Below are positions 43,231-54,345 of a stretch of 64,000 nt of DNA, in pieces. Below the pieces are notes generated by a model that was not told where the DNA came from, did no database searches, and was given only the letters and a program-made list of their open reading frames with translations. This DNA is from Axinella damicornis. Its lineage: Eukaryota > Porifera > Demospongiae > Axinellida > Axinellidae. Positions within the stretch are counted from its first letter, which is position 1; each line of letters opens with the position of its first letter. Both the position numbers and the translations under genes were made by a program. The stretch lies in assembly GCA_963931865.1 (NCBI GenBank), contig OZ007514.1, positions 5,124,646 to 5,188,645 of the forward strand, given 5' to 3'.

Positions 43231-44755
43231 AGTTTGTAAATTAAGCCCTGTGTGTGTTTGTGTTATGTTACTAAATGAGTGTGCGTAGTGCTGGTTATCG
43301 AGTAGCAATGTGTTTTCATATTGTAGGAGCGCACTGACTTCAAATATGTTGTGATGAAGTTGGAACCTGCAGCTCGTATGGATAGTTTGAAATTGGGAGC
43401 TCAACTCAAGGTATGTTGTCGACATTTCCTGCAACTACTTATGAGATAATACATGTACACCTGCTTGTATCGTAGTCTCTTGCTGATGTGTCCCCTTCAA
43501 GTAAACACAACCCTAACCTCCAAATTCTTGCATTTGTGAGTTCACTTATTTAAGCGCCACATGGTGAGTGTCTTCTGGTAGAATGCATGCGCTCAGTAGA
43601 CACACGTTGGAATCACCCAGTCCTTAAATTCCCTTCGTTTCCAGTCACCACTGATGATGCAAGTTATCTCGCTGCCAATCTTTGGTAGCAGACTCAGTAG
43701 TTCATGACCAATGTTATTGCTGTTGGTGTGGATAGCTACATGTAGAGCAAGTCATTTTTCAATCTCGCTGTGTCCTCACGTTTGTCAAATATTCGAGTAA
43801 TACCTCCTCCCAACTTTATGTCTTATACTCGGTATAGGAAGGGTGTGTGTGTGAGTGTGCATGTGTGTGTGTGTGTGGGGGGGGGATAATCCACACTCCA
43901 TGTAGTCGGTGCAACTCATGAGTATGCTTCATTGTTTTGCTGACCTGTAATAAGTTAGTAACCTCTCTATTTTAGGCTTGGGAGATCCCACCGCAGGATG
44001 ACATCAAGGAGAACGACGAAGGGTTTCTGGGTGCAAACGGAGTGTATAGTCACGTCGTGAAGGCAACGTACGTAGGTGACAAGTTTCCCGAATACAAAAA
44101 CCAAGTGGTAGCGGCAAAAGTACTGAGAAGCAATTCTATCAACATTGAAGCTCTGGGCCAATTCATGGACACACTTCTCACAGTTAGCAGCAAGTCACTT
44201 GTGCGTGTTGTTGGCACTCAGTGTACCCCACCGCCGCCGACCGTTGTCATGGAGATGATGCAAACCAGCCTTCAGAAGCATCTAAAAGACAAGGGTGCAC
44301 TCCGCATGCTGCATGTCCAGATCGTTGCCAAGGGCGTCGCTGCAGGCCTAAGCTATCTACACTCGCTCGATCCTCCGCAACCACACGCAGGGTTGAGCAG
44401 CAAGAATGTGTTTTTAAATAATGTATCGCAAAAGAATCCACGCAAATGGGAAATCAAGCTCGGTGACTACTTCCTCACGTCGCTAACTCCTTGTGGATCA
44501 GTGTCTGCACAACGCTATGCTGCTCCCGAACTGAAGGAAACGAACACTCCAACCCTTGAGAGCGATATCTACAGCTTTGGCATTCTGCTTGTTGAGATGT
44601 ACACAAACACTGTCCCAGAGGACCTATCATCCAGGGAGGTGCTAACGGACATCGATAGCGAGGAACTGGTACAGCTGATCCGGAATTGCACTGCAAAGTC
44701 AGTGGCAAAGCGTCCCTCAATTTCAGAAGTCATTGTAAAGCTGGAAGATCTCTGA
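35943..44755 (+). CDS. Tandem (pseudo)kinase gene
   Basis: Exons seen: 35943-36143, ~36888-36958, 37656-37754, 39105-39142, 39855-39941, 40066-~40210, 42703-42777, 43327-43410 and 43976-44755. The first six or seven form kinase domain 1: glycine loop LGVGQAANVF, lysine in VAAKI, NIIQFFGVI, hinge region ELCGEGSLYDYV, LCAFGYSKP where DFG is expected, VWKAPE, ESDVYGYVMILWF and IPSDCPEHWPAVIEAGW. Two parts are missing from the visible exons: the alpha-C helix (between exons 1 and 2) and the HRD catalytic loop (between 37754 and 39105). DFG reads AFG, so domain 1 may be a pseudokinase or lie across an assembly gap. Two short exons lead to domain 2 in one exon. The layout recalls JAK-like tandem kinases but is of TKL type. 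Introns contain long CCCT arrays and a 1.84-kb transposon. Probably a cytosolic signalling scaffold. Confidence 0.7.
36584..36622. repeat. Short relic resembling the Penelope terminal repeat
   Basis: TTGCTGGATACTTGACCTTG and GAGAAGCAGGAATGG match the terminal repeats at 18747 and 23335 apart from two changes, within an intron of the kinase gene. Too short to classify alone. Confidence 0.4.
38188..38485. repeat. (CCCT)n microsatellite, ~300 bp
   Basis: About 74 uninterrupted CCCT units in the intron where the HRD-loop exon of kinase domain 1 would be expected. Frames across it are open in several phases and are not genes. Confidence 0.98.
39266..39852. repeat. Polypyrimidine tract, C-rich
   Basis: Irregular CCCCTCCC/CCTTCCCC sequence to 39655, a 60-bp unique patch, then (CCCT)n to 39852. 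The latter forms the pyrimidine tract of the acceptor for the exon at 39855. Confidence 0.95.
40345..42180 (-). mobile_element. 1.84-kb CTTATAAG-rich element, copy 2 (inverted)
   Basis: Reverse complement of 29597-31418 with only scattered differences, including the internal minisatellite and hairpin (41198-41232). AT flanks both sides (40343-40344, 42181-42182). It sits between the exons of kinase domain 1 ending ~40210 and starting 42703, where around ten residues of the expected domain are not accounted for, so it may have damaged a small exon or splice site. Confidence 0.85.
42941..43230. repeat. Paired poly-G and poly-C runs
   Basis: About 37 G at 42942-42978 and about 45 C at 43184-43230, separated by about 205 bp containing two near-repeats of CTTTACTTTGATAATGCCCC. 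The runs could pair in RNA and span most of the intron before the exon at 43327. Confidence 0.95.
43976..44755 (+). CDS. Second kinase domain (pseudokinase) of the tandem-kinase gene
   Basis: This terminal exon encodes 259 residues. The glycine loop is weak (LGANGVYSHVVKA), the lysine strand is kept (VVAAKVL), and the hinge reads TVVMEMMQTSLQKHL. The catalytic loop is HAGLSSKNVFL, so the HRD aspartate is replaced by Gly while the Asn is kept. The metal-binding motif reads GDYF rather than DFG. AAPEL, ESDIYSFGILLVEMY and the lower-lobe RPS (AKRPSISEV) follow, then stop. Loss of the catalytic aspartate predicts no phosphotransfer; ATP binding is still possible. The domain may regulate domain 1, as in other tandem kinases. 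The frame is clean, so it is under selection or recently active, unlike the kinase pseudogene at 2.6 kb. Confidence 0.85.
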   Translation, partial: AWEIPPQDDIKENDEGFLGANGVYSHVVKATYVGDKFPEYKNQVVAAKVLRSNSINIEALGQFMDTLLTVSSKSLVRVVGTQCTPPPPTVVMEMMQTSLQKHLKDKGALRMLHVQIVAKGVAAGLSYLHSLDPPQPHAGLSSKNVFLNNVSQKNPRKWEIKLGDYFLTSLTPCGSVSAQRYAAPELKETNTPTLESDIYSFGILLVEMYTNTVPEDLSSREVLTDIDSEELVQLIRNCTAKSVAKRPSISEVIVKLEDL

Positions 44756-45074
44756 TGCCTACATGTAGTATGTGAGGTCTTTAGTTGTCGTTACAATAGA
44801 AAGGGTGACCTGTAGATTTGGCTATGCCTACTTCCTTTCCAAGTATTACTAGCCATAATAATTGTTAGTTTTGTCATGTATAATTATATTTTTTGCTGTA
44901 CTAATAATTTATGCAAGTGGGAAAAATATTATTCCGTGTCTGATGTCTAGCACAATGCATGGTAATCAATGGCAATTGCATTAGTTCTTGCTTACTTTTG
45001 TAAGGTAATTATTATTGTAATCGTAATTCAACAGTTGGAGCACAATTTTACGTAGTGGGTAATTATTATAACCT

Positions 45075-45080
45075 AATAAA
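45075..45080 (+). promoter_or_regulatory. Candidate polyadenylation signal
   Basis: AATAAA 320 bp after the stop of the tandem-kinase gene, in AT-rich sequence. It is the first canonical hexamer after the stop that I noticed. Confidence 0.4.
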
Positions 45081-45089
45081 ATGTCAATT

Positions 45090-47200
45090 ATACATGCACG
45101 GCTGATGAATATAGGAGTACACAATTCCCATAACTATTGCATTTTGTGAGAGAGGCCTGGCTATGCTATAGCAACTTTACACCAATTTAGCCAAGCAGGA
45201 AAAATCTTCTGAGCATTATATTAGACAGGCCGGTGCCGACTGCTACCCAAAATATCTGAGGAATATGCAGCTTGTGATAGTATTTCGAACAAGTGTTCTA
45301 GTGTGCTCCGCATAGAATACAATTTGTAGGTGGTGTTGGAATAAGCAGCACGACTATATGGAAGCAGTGTGTATGTGCTACAGACTGGGCGGTGGGGAAG
45401 CCAGCTCACAATGACGGTATATAACATAATTATAGCTCGGAGTCCTCTACAGGTGGACACCCCCTATATAAACCACCCCGATTGTCTTATTATAGTGGAG
45501 GGGGCTCGCTCGCGTGAGAACTGCATGACCAATTATAAGGATAATATAGCTACATGTAGTCATTATCGATCAGTCCTATCTTAGTACATGCAGCTATAAA
45601 TTATAGCATTTGGAGTGTTAGTGGTTAATTAGCTAGCTAGTTTGTAGCCACTGTTTTTGGACAGTAAGGCAGTCATTATGGCTTGCTAAATTATATAGTT
45701 TTGGCACTTTAATAAGGATAAAAAAAACCTATTAGCTAACCTGGATGGTACTAATAATGAACCACGTAAAGGAAAGCCCAGCAGGTCCCTCTATGAAGGA
45801 AAAAAAAAAAAAGAAGAATAGATAAAAGAATAAACAAAAGCGGGGAAGAATAACAGGCTCCCACACATCCAAGGGCCTGTTATTCTTCTCCTTTTATTAT
45901 TCATAGCAAAAAAAAAATAAAAAAATACAACCTAGCAACAACCCACCCCTCCATGACAGGTCAGACACCGAAGTGTAAGCCTCAGGAGCGCTGGATAGGC
46001 GCCGGTGACTGGAATCACAGGAGGCTAACCTGCTTTCAACCAGAACACCTTTCTTTAGCTTCGGTGGTCAGATGGGAACCGGCGTACTCAAGCTGCTAGG
46101 CGGGGAAGTCAGGAACCGGTATGTACGGAGTGGCCCAGACTCGTACTCGGTTATTGGGGAGACGAACACTCAACCCCCAGGCTGTAAAGCAAGTGCTTAG
46201 CGAGTGTGCCATCCCGACATCCCGCCAAAACTTGCTACAAATTCAGTATTTAAGCCCAAACCGGATGTATCCGGTGCGCATGCGCGTAACACCTGTACTT
46301 GACTTCCCGCCAAATATTGTTTCAAATTTAGCTGGCTGAAACATGACAGTTGACCTTACAGCGCTAGCTACACAGCTCGGCCCTGGAAACAGCTACATGT
46401 GTAATTCAAAGCCGGAGTATTGGCCCACCCTCCTTCCAAAGCTCAAGTACGTAAGCTTACAGCATGCCCATCTCATATAACTAAACCCTCGGTGCCAAAT
46501 ATTGCGGCCTTGGCTCTTCACTTTTTCAGGGCCAGTAGCCGCTAGCTGGCTACGTAGCCACGAGCATACAACCAGAGCATGATACTGATAGAGTAGAGAA
46601 GCTTTCAGGTGTCTGTGATGGCTAGACCTAGCTCTTGCATGAAGCGGCTACTGACTTCATCAGTTCTAGCATATGGCAGGCTAGCTATAATACTTAGCTA
46701 GACTATATGGTTCTAGCTGATAAGCAACCGCCTAGCTAGCTAGCTACCTTCAAGTCTGAGTCTTGTGCATGCAGTTCACGGCCTAGAATTCAAACGGTTA
46801 AAAGAAGCTTGCTAGCTACATTGCTATAATTATACTCAGCAGGGTGTGTGGTATATATATAGAGTGAGACATGCATGGTGAACCATTAGATATACTGAGC
46901 TATATATAGGCCACAGGGAGCTTAAGCAAGAGGCAGGTTTTCAGAAATTAGCATATGTCGATCAGAGTACATGTGGGTAGCAGTGTTTGCTCACAGGTAG
47001 CTAGTCCACTGGTCAATGCTTCAGGGCCATGTATCCTGTGATTGTTGGCTGGGCCAGGTGCAGTGCTCATCAATTTTCAGACGCTCAAATTTATATACAA
47101 GAATACAACAACCATAAAAAAATGAAGTCCCTGAGCAATATATCAACAATGTCTTTTATTTGATGTGGGAGTTCAAATACGATTGATGAGATTCACTGTA
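45090..47200. other. No recognised gene; one strong hairpin
   Basis: Gene-free. At 45846-45887, 13-bp perfect arms (AAGAATAACAGGC and its complement) enclose a 16-nt loop, between two A-rich patches. Around 46130-46215, reading the minus strand, GGCACACTCGCTAAGC and GGGGTTGAGTGTTC weakly resemble tRNA A and B boxes, so this may be an old SINE. Evidence is thin. Confidence 0.4.
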
Positions 47201-47204
47201 GTCT

Positions 47205-47390
47205 ATATAGTGTGACAATCAACAGATACATATGAAACTTGCAGCTAAGGTATAATTCATGTCATGTATCGTGCACAAGATATTCACAGATGGCTATATA
47301 GTGTGACAATCAACAGATACATATGAAACTTGTAGCTAAGGTACAATTCATGTCATGTATCATGCACAAACTATTCACAGATGGCTATGG
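47205..47390. repeat. Two-copy tandem duplication, ~92-bp unit
   Basis: TATAGTGTGACAATCAACAG to CACAGATGGCTAT occurs twice in a row with about four differences. Confidence 0.9.
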
Positions 47391-47616
47391 AATGTTTCAT
47401 CAAGTTTCTGGGCGTGCAACTCTCAGCAGCGATTGTGCCACGGCCCTTACCACAGCATTGCAGGAGTTGGCCCCTGCCTGTGCTGTGCCAATTACCATTG
47501 GATCCATGTCTGATGAGCCAGGGGATTGCCGTTTACCTGGAATGTGTCGTTCAAAAGTGTAAAGCAGGGTCATTGATAGAGACCATTTTCAGGAAAAGTA
47601 AACGTAGTCTGGTTGC

Positions 47617-47722
<106 letters not shown>

Positions 47723-47727
47723 CGTAC

Positions 47728-48228
47728 TAGAGCTGCAACGATACCCTTCAGTACTGTATTGATTATCGGTCAGATTCTAATCGAGATATATCGATATGTC
47801 GTTCATGTAATGCACCCATGCACGTACTATTGAGAGCCAGACAGTGGTTGTGTGCGACATAGCGCGGCTTCCAATGTCACCTGATTACTACTCGACGACT
47901 CACTCGATCCATGATTTCCTGCTGGCCTTCAAATAGTCCAGGCACAAGTGACAAACGATGTCCTTCATTTTGGTTATCGCTCCCGAGTAGTCGCCAGGAA
48001 ACAAAATAGCGCCACACCCGACTCTTCGCTTGTTTGTTGGGAACTATCACAAAAACGAGCTGAAACACGCAAACTACGTACGTAGCTGTAATAATTTTTA
48101 AAACGAGATTCAGCACGTGCCTTCACATACATTCACGTGATATATCGATTTTCGCGTTAGCTGACAATTATTATCACTTGGCCTAATATCGCAATGTACC
48201 TCGATATCGATATATCGTTGCAGTTCTA
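47728..48228. mobile_element. 501-bp hAT-like MITE
   Basis: The ends TAGAGCTGCAACGATA and (complement) TAGAACTGCAACGATA are of the AGCTGCAACGAT type familiar from hAT elements. Flanks ATGCGTAC and GTGCATAC match at 6 of 8, an aged 8-bp duplication. It splits a CA-rich tract. No transposase. Confidence 0.8.
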
Positions 48229-48238
48229 GTGCATACAC

Positions 48239-48294
48239 CACACCACACGCACACACACATACGTACACCACACACACACATACATATACGTACA

Positions 48295-48333
<39 letters not shown>
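48239..48333. repeat. CA-rich microsatellite
   Basis: Interrupted (CA)n and ACGTACACCACACACA units, continuing the tract on the other side of the hAT-like insertion. Confidence 0.95.
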
Positions 48334-48337
<4 letters not shown>

Positions 48338-48639
48338 GCACTTCAAAAGAGACAGTAGGCACTGTATATCCGATACAGTCACTCCATGCAGCTATTGTAT
48401 ATACCTCCCTTTGATGGTTGATACAGTGCTATTTATGACGTATAGCCTCCCCACTCATGCATGCAATAACTAGTTTGTTTTGTTGCAAGATATCGATGGT
48501 GCCAATATAACATTGCATATAACATTGCATATATTATGTAATGGCATAGCGGTACCTTTGAACTTGCAGGGGATTGTACAACAAGCACACACACACACAT
48601 ATACGTACGTATATCCAGATGACAGTTCACACAGTATAC

Positions 48640-50928
48640 CTCTGCTTCCAGGTGGCCCACTTGAGCCAGCACTTCCACGTCTGCCAGCATTCCCAGGGGG
48701 GCCACGGGAACCTGGACTTCCTGCTGGTGGTCGGCTTGAAGCATCAACGACTGTATGCACAAGTAACGAAGGTATGTGGCTATAATAAAGCAGATGCACT
48801 TCCTCATTAAATTCATCCAGTTCTTGACAACATGCAGCTAAAAAGGCAATCAATTTCTTATATAGCATGTAAGCTTGAGAAAGAGGCTGGAAACGATCAC
48901 TGACCAATGATCGTTCCCAGGCTCGTATGAGCCGCCATGGGAACGAGGCTAAATGGTGTCCTAATATGCATGCCATGATGTATTGTCTTGTGGCTATGGG
49001 TGGTACTCTAGGGAGGGGACACACTGTGTGCACCAACTCACGGTGGAATCAATAGTTAGTAGCATGCCACTGGTCTACATGTAGCCTCGTTCCGAGGCCT
49101 GTACCCTGTTTTTTTCTGTTCTTCGGCTTGCGGAAGGGCGGCCACCCTTCAGCATCTGCGTATCATTGTCGACGCAAACCGAAGAACAGAAAGAACGGGG
49201 TAGGCCTGGGAACGAGGCTAGTCTGCATAGTGGTTAGATGGTGGGTGAGTCCATGAATTACGTACAGGATTTTGAAGGCCAAGGGTCCCAGAGCGTAGAA
49301 TTCCTATATAGAACCTATGATCGTTGCTTCCCACCAACCAACATCCCACATTATTGCGTACCTGCTATTCCATCATCCTCCTCTATGATGAAGTCTTCAT
49401 CAATAATTAACTGCTCCTCCAGTTCCAGTAACATTCGAATCACATCTTCCTCAGCTGGACTTGGCCAAAACTGTATAAGAATATCAATACAATGTGTCCA
49501 GGACGTTTTTTGAACTGCACGCACCTTCCTGTATCTAATCAAGTTTGTGACTAGGTAAGTAACACTCTGTGCAATGAGGCATGGCTTGCTTTGCACGGGT
49601 TTTCAATCTTGCAAAGGTCGACTGAGCATTGTAGCACATTCTGTTTGGCTTACCCACACACAGCATGTGTACGTGCACAAGTGAGAGTTTCCATGCCGAC
49701 TTTGCATGGCTGCCTAATTCACCTATAGTCTTTGAAGAGGAAGTACATGGCAGCAATGCATTGAGAGGACATCTCACAGCAGCCATAGAAAATATGCAGT
49801 AGCGTCTCACGACCACTTTTTTGCTTAGTTGCTCTGTTATAGAGAAAAATACTCTTTTCACTATATAACATAACTTACAATAGGGTCCACTCCATATATG
49901 GTGTAGTAGGCAATGTTTTCTACTACCGTTAACACACCTGCATCGTAGAAACAAATGAAGTGCTTCACAACAGCGATTCATTTGTGTTTCAACTTCAATG
50001 AGGGAGTTCTGCAAACTAATGTTGGCTCTAGGGATATTCTAGAAATTAGGTTTCCACTCCCACTTTATATGTATTTGTATGAGGTGCTAGAATCTGGGGG
50101 GGGGGGGGGGGGGGATCCATGTCCATCAAACCCCCAGGACTACGGGCCTGAGGGCCTGAATGTATTTACTCACCAAATCCCCTAAAGTGTTTCCTCTTGT
50201 CATCCGAGAGAAACGTGTTGACTCCATCAAAGTCGTTGACAGTAGTGATGTTGTCAAATGCGTACTTGACCACACTGGCATTCACCAGTACCTGTATTGT
50301 GGTCAAGCAAGTGTGAATCCCAGAGCTGTCAACCAGTGTGTTATTAGCAGAACAAAGCCGTACACTATACACAGGTCAAGTTGAATCTTTAGATGACGAT
50401 CAATAATGAAGTACAGTACTCCTTTAGAAGAAATATTTCCTTAGGACCTAATTGGAATATCAGCGACCGGGTAGGACTTCTAATTATTCGGCACTTCTGC
50501 ATTTTGGTACAAATTTTGCGATTTTACTTCTAATTATTTCGGCAAAGCTTATGAATAATTAATAAAAACCTGCCAAATTTTTAGAAGATATACGGTATGT
50601 TTAGCTTCATATCTTCAAATCTTGTTACCTACATAATGCTCAGCTATGTGTCGGACAACACTGCCATCCTTCTCTGCAGTCCACTGTACAGATTGAAGTG
50701 TCATTCATCCACCTGTAATGTTCTCTCTTCTCATACGCAACACTGCCGTCTATTCCTACGGTCACTATAGACTGCTTGAAGTGTCATTTATACCTACCAA
50801 TAGTTCTTTCTTTTCATACACAACACTGCCGTCCTTTCCCACAGTCACTTGTTTGACAACGTCGGGCGATCTTCGTATACGCTTCATGATGTTACTACCC
50901 TGTATATATGCGCGTGTATGTTGTGCAT

Positions 50929-50995
<67 letters not shown>

Positions 50996-51300
50996 GGGGG
51001 AGGAGGGGAGGAGGTGCATGTGCATTAAACTATAGCTGCAAGGTATAACTAACACTATATTTACCAGTAGTAATTCATCTAGCTAAGTGGATGTCTATAC
51101 TGTATCTTACACCTCTGGGGCACTTAGCTAGCTCCCCTGGTTGTACAAAAGATGAAAGAATAACCAGGAGAGCTATGTGCCACAGGGGTATTACATAGCA
51201 TCGAATATTTGACTGTGTAATGAACTCTATGCTTGTACAAACCTGTGAAAAGTGTTCCAGTGATTGTCTCACTTCGCCTCTTCTTGGGATACCCGTTTCC
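48640..51300 (-). CDS. Candidate collagen-like secreted protein gene (several exons)
   Basis: On the minus strand the exon 48640-48750 (acceptor TTGTGCATACAG, donor GAG|GTATAC) encodes ten unbroken Gly-X-Y triplets (GSPGSRGPPGNAGRRGSAG and on), the hallmark of a collagen helix. Upstream candidate exons, each with AG and GT sites, are 49362-49470 (acidic: EEDVIRMLLELEEQLIIDED), about 50178-50295 (ASVVKYAFDNITTVNDFDGV) and about 50830-50895 (IMKRIRRSPDVV then DGSVVYEKKE), with a possible first part ending at 51243 (RGEVRQSLEHFSQ|GTTTGT). I joined them by strand and spacing only; phases are not all compatible. A helix this short with non-collagen flanks would fit a sponge short-chain collagen or a collagen-like extracellular protein. 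The Gly-X-Y exon is solid; the gene model is not. Confidence 0.4.
49082..49220. mobile_element. 139-bp member of the TAGCCTCGTTCCCAGGCC family
   Basis: TAGCCTCGTTCCGAGGCC and GGCCTGGGAACGAGGCTA bound it. Flanks GTCTACATG and GTCTGCATA match at 7 of 9. Between them TTTCTGTTCTTCGG pairs with CCGAAGAACAGAAA, a stem unlike that of other copies. Confidence 0.85.
50650..50870 (-). repeat. ~80-bp tandem repeat of a coding-like unit
   Basis: Three diverged units encode VTVGKDGSVVYEKKE, VTVGIDGSVAYEKREHY and EKDGSVVRHIAEHY on the minus strand, separated by AATGACACTTCAA-type links. They may be duplicated exons of the collagen-like gene, or frame-broken relics, because direct read-through meets stops. 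Confidence 0.55.
50932..50994. repeat. (GT)n microsatellite
   Basis: About 31 GT units within an intron of the candidate minus-strand gene. Confidence 0.97.
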
Positions 51301-51552
51301 ACAGTGTCTTGTTGAGGTGAATGCTGAATTGTACATGGATACAACAATAGTTCAGCATAGTTATGTCCAGCTGTGATGGGCTAAGCTATGGTGCTATGTA
51401 GAAGACCTATATGTGTACCTATAATGGCTAGGCAGCGCCTGTGCCCTACTACGCACTGCTGTACTTAGACATGCCACTGCTCTCTTGTTACTCAAAGTGA
51501 TCATCATAGAGTGCGGATGACAGTCTTGTTTGTGTACTGGAATTCACTTTGC

Positions 51553-51723
51553 ATGAAGATTTATTTTACCTCCGTTCCACTTTCCCTTCTCTTCACCCTT
51601 CTCACTCCGAATATAGCATCAGCAGTGAGTGTTGGCGAGCATCCCTTTGATCTTGCAGGCTTGGGTCAAAGCACACCACTCGCATACGGAACCCTGGAAA
51701 TCGAATTCTGTTTGTGACAAAAA
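51553..51723 (+). CDS. Candidate signal-peptide exon
   Basis: From the ATG at 51553, about 24 residues read MKIYFTSVPLSLLFTLLTPN then IASA, a textbook signal peptide ending at a consensus donor GCA|GTGAGT (51628). A further open piece after an AG at about 51660 ends at AAG|GTATGT near 51724. The intervening 34 nt would be a very short intron; the alternative is read-through to a stop at 51717. It may start the NIDO-type gene whose fragments lie downstream. Start context is weak. Confidence 0.35.
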
Positions 51724-51729
51724 GGTATG

Positions 51730-53330
51730 TCATTGGTGAAATGAGGTATGTATGAGAGAGTGAGAAAGGAATTATGATATTCGGACGACTTAATTAGAGA
51801 CCAATACAATTGATTGTAAGCATGTGACTTCAATATCAGGCTCGCACTGGTATAGGGACCACCTTACCTTTGGTTAGATCTAAACTCCAGCAGAATCCTG
51901 TTGGGCTCAAGATCGTTCCCAGGATTTCGGTAACCACACGAGGTTTGACTTCCAAAGTCACGGTAGCTTATCAAGTAGTCTAAACACACCGGCCTCTGTG
52001 GTGTACGGAATTACAGTCAATACATGTTACTCCTAACGACCTATAGGTACACAGCAACAAGCTTGCAGCTTTTCATAGCTGCTTGTAAACTACATGTAGC
52101 TAAAGGCCGGGGTGCATGGACAGCCTTCTCTGACGATGAAAGAGGGTTTGCCAGTGTTGGTAGGTAGCCCATGGCATGGAAATACAACAAAGGTTATGGC
52201 TGCCATTCTCTTTGATGATTTAGCTGTAAATCTTGGCTGTGGGAATGTTCAAAAGTTGATTTTCCCTCACCATGAACAGGTCACTCTGCTGGTCTGGTTC
52301 AATGTTGTGTTCCACAGTGTCTAAATACAGTTGCTGGTTGCATGGACAGTGGATGTTATAACGACAGAGAAGCCTGTAGTCGAACAGGAAAATTATGACG
52401 GGAAAATAGTTCGAGTTTACTGTCCTAACAAGTAGAGCACACGATCATGGTACAATAATTATGAGGCAATTTATGCCCTTCGACTATCACCAATGATGGA
52501 AAACTTTTCATCCAACGCTTTGATTGCCCCATTTCCCCTCTAGAAGCTAGCATTTCATTTATACAACACGCCTGTACAACGATTTTTTCCAATAATGCTT
52601 CATTACCACCTGGATGATTAGCTGCTTGGTGTATACTATTCTGGCCGATCAACCATCCAATGATCATCTCTTGCTCATGGGTCACGGTAGACTAATCTCG
52701 ATACCGTGAAACGTGTGCATGACCATAGCGTGTTGATATACACGCATATGCACAGGTACATGCATGCGGTGATATCATAATAGTGGCTGCTGTTTAAGGA
52801 GCCACCTCACTATTATGACTTGTTTAAAGCAGCCACCTGTCTGTATACAATGGCCAAAATATGCTGGTCCTTGGCCAAAATATGCTGGTCCCATGGCAAC
52901 CAATTCTACTACACGTTCACATCTATTTCAGCTGTACCTGTTAGCGTATGTTCTTCCTCTGAGTCTGCCAGGTGTATTGATGTAGTAGATGATGTAGTTT
53001 TCACTCTGTGCAGTCATTGACAAGTTCCTGGCCCGAACATGAGTATGTTTTGTTGTCCTGGACCTATTTCTATGTGCGAGAAATATGCTGTTCAAATAAC
53101 CCATCTGAAACGCCAACCGGGACCATCCCATAACCTTACAACTTTTCATGCACCTGGTGTGCTTGCAATAAACATATCATATGGTTGGAACACTGTATTT
53201 GTGCATAACTTACTTGGGTGGTGGAAATCTGGGTTGTATATTTGCACAGTCCGTCAACACTCCACTCAAATCCAGCCGCTGGGATGAGGCTGACACCTCT
53301 CGCACACAAAAGTATATCAGTGAAAGAAAT
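51730..53330. other. No firmly recognised gene
   Basis: Several short frames, for example 52112-52324 (+) and 53039-53287 (+), lie between the signal-peptide exon and the NIDO-like repeats and may be introns and lost exons of one gene. Near 52800-52900, (T/G)GGCCAAAATATGCTGGTCC is repeated twice in tandem. Confidence 0.35.
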
Positions 53331-53439
53331 AAGACAGTGGCACCATTCAGAGACGAGCAGGTATGCGTCGAAAGCAATGCCATCCTTGAAGATAGAGTTC
53401 AGTGCTCAATGTATGGTGGCAACAGTTAGCCGCACACGT

Positions 53440-54345
53440 GTGAAGGTTACAATCGAGTTGTGGGAGGATGAGTACTGCAGCAGCTTTCTTCCTTGTGGTG
53501 TTCGTTACGGCGACTTTGGGCAACCAGAACTGTTCCCGTACGGCACTGACCAGGGAGATCATCAAGAGCTAACCAGCTTTAGAGTATAGCTAAAGTAAAT
53601 GCTGTATTCTGATTGGCCTGTTACCGATTACTAAATGCCATAGTGATCACATTGCGGGTTTTCTACATGTAGAAAACTCGGCCATACGGGTTTTCTATAT
53701 TTAACAGGATTTGTACATGAGAACATGTCTGCTTGTAATGTTTTACAGCATTATTACAGGTTTAGCTACATGTTTATTGGAATGCTACACTCTAAATCAG
53801 TTAGGCAACTCGACCAATGGAATCTACGTGATTTAGAAACCCTCGGGGCCCTTAGTAGTGCCCTCGCTGCGCTCGGGACACTACAGCTCAGGGCCCTCAG
53901 ATTTCTAAATCACGTATATCCCTTGGTCTCAGTGTCTAACTTATATGTGGTGACTGCATGTAACCCAGGTGCGGTGTCATTATGGTACAACGTTCAGATG
54001 TATGGCACTGACCAGGGAGATCAAGAGCTAATCAGCTGTGATGACTGCAACCCGGGTGCGGTGTCATTATGGTACAGCGTTCAGATGTACGGCACTGACC
54101 AGGGAGATCAAGAGCTAACCAACTGTGATTGCAACTCGGGTGTGGTGTCAACGTTCAGATGTACAGCACTGACCAGGGAGATCAAGAGCTAACCAACTGT
54201 GATTGCAACTCGGGTGTGGTGTCAACGTTCAGATGTATGGCACTGACCAGGGAGATCAAGAGCTAACCAGCTGTGGTGACTGCAACCCAGGTGTGGTGTC
54301 ATTACGGTACAACGTTCAGATGTATGGCAACAACCAGAGCAGCTA
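53440..54345 (+). pseudogene. Tandem repeats derived from an extracellular (NIDO-like) exon
   Basis: The frame at 53500-53575 reads LPCGVRYGDFGQPELFPYG then TDQGDHQELTS, resembling the start of a NIDO domain (xYPYG..xGD.EL). From about 53945 to 54345 a unit of about 60-85 bp carrying ATGTATGGCACTGACCAGGG and AGATCAAGAGCTAACCA is repeated about five times, with frame changes between units, separated from the first by a foldback insertion. It looks like a satellite grown from a coding exon. A NIDO-domain protein would be extracellular; these copies cannot encode one. Confidence 0.5.
53580..53945. mobile_element. Foldback repeat, uninterrupted copy
   Basis: AGAGTATAGCTAAAG to GTCTAACTTATAT recurs at about 58848-59757. 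The right half folds on itself: GTTAGGCAACTCGACCAATG with CTACGTGATTTAGAAA pairs with its counterpart ending at about 53941, around a CTCGCTGCGCTCG loop. It splits the NIDO-derived repeat array. Confidence 0.75.
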
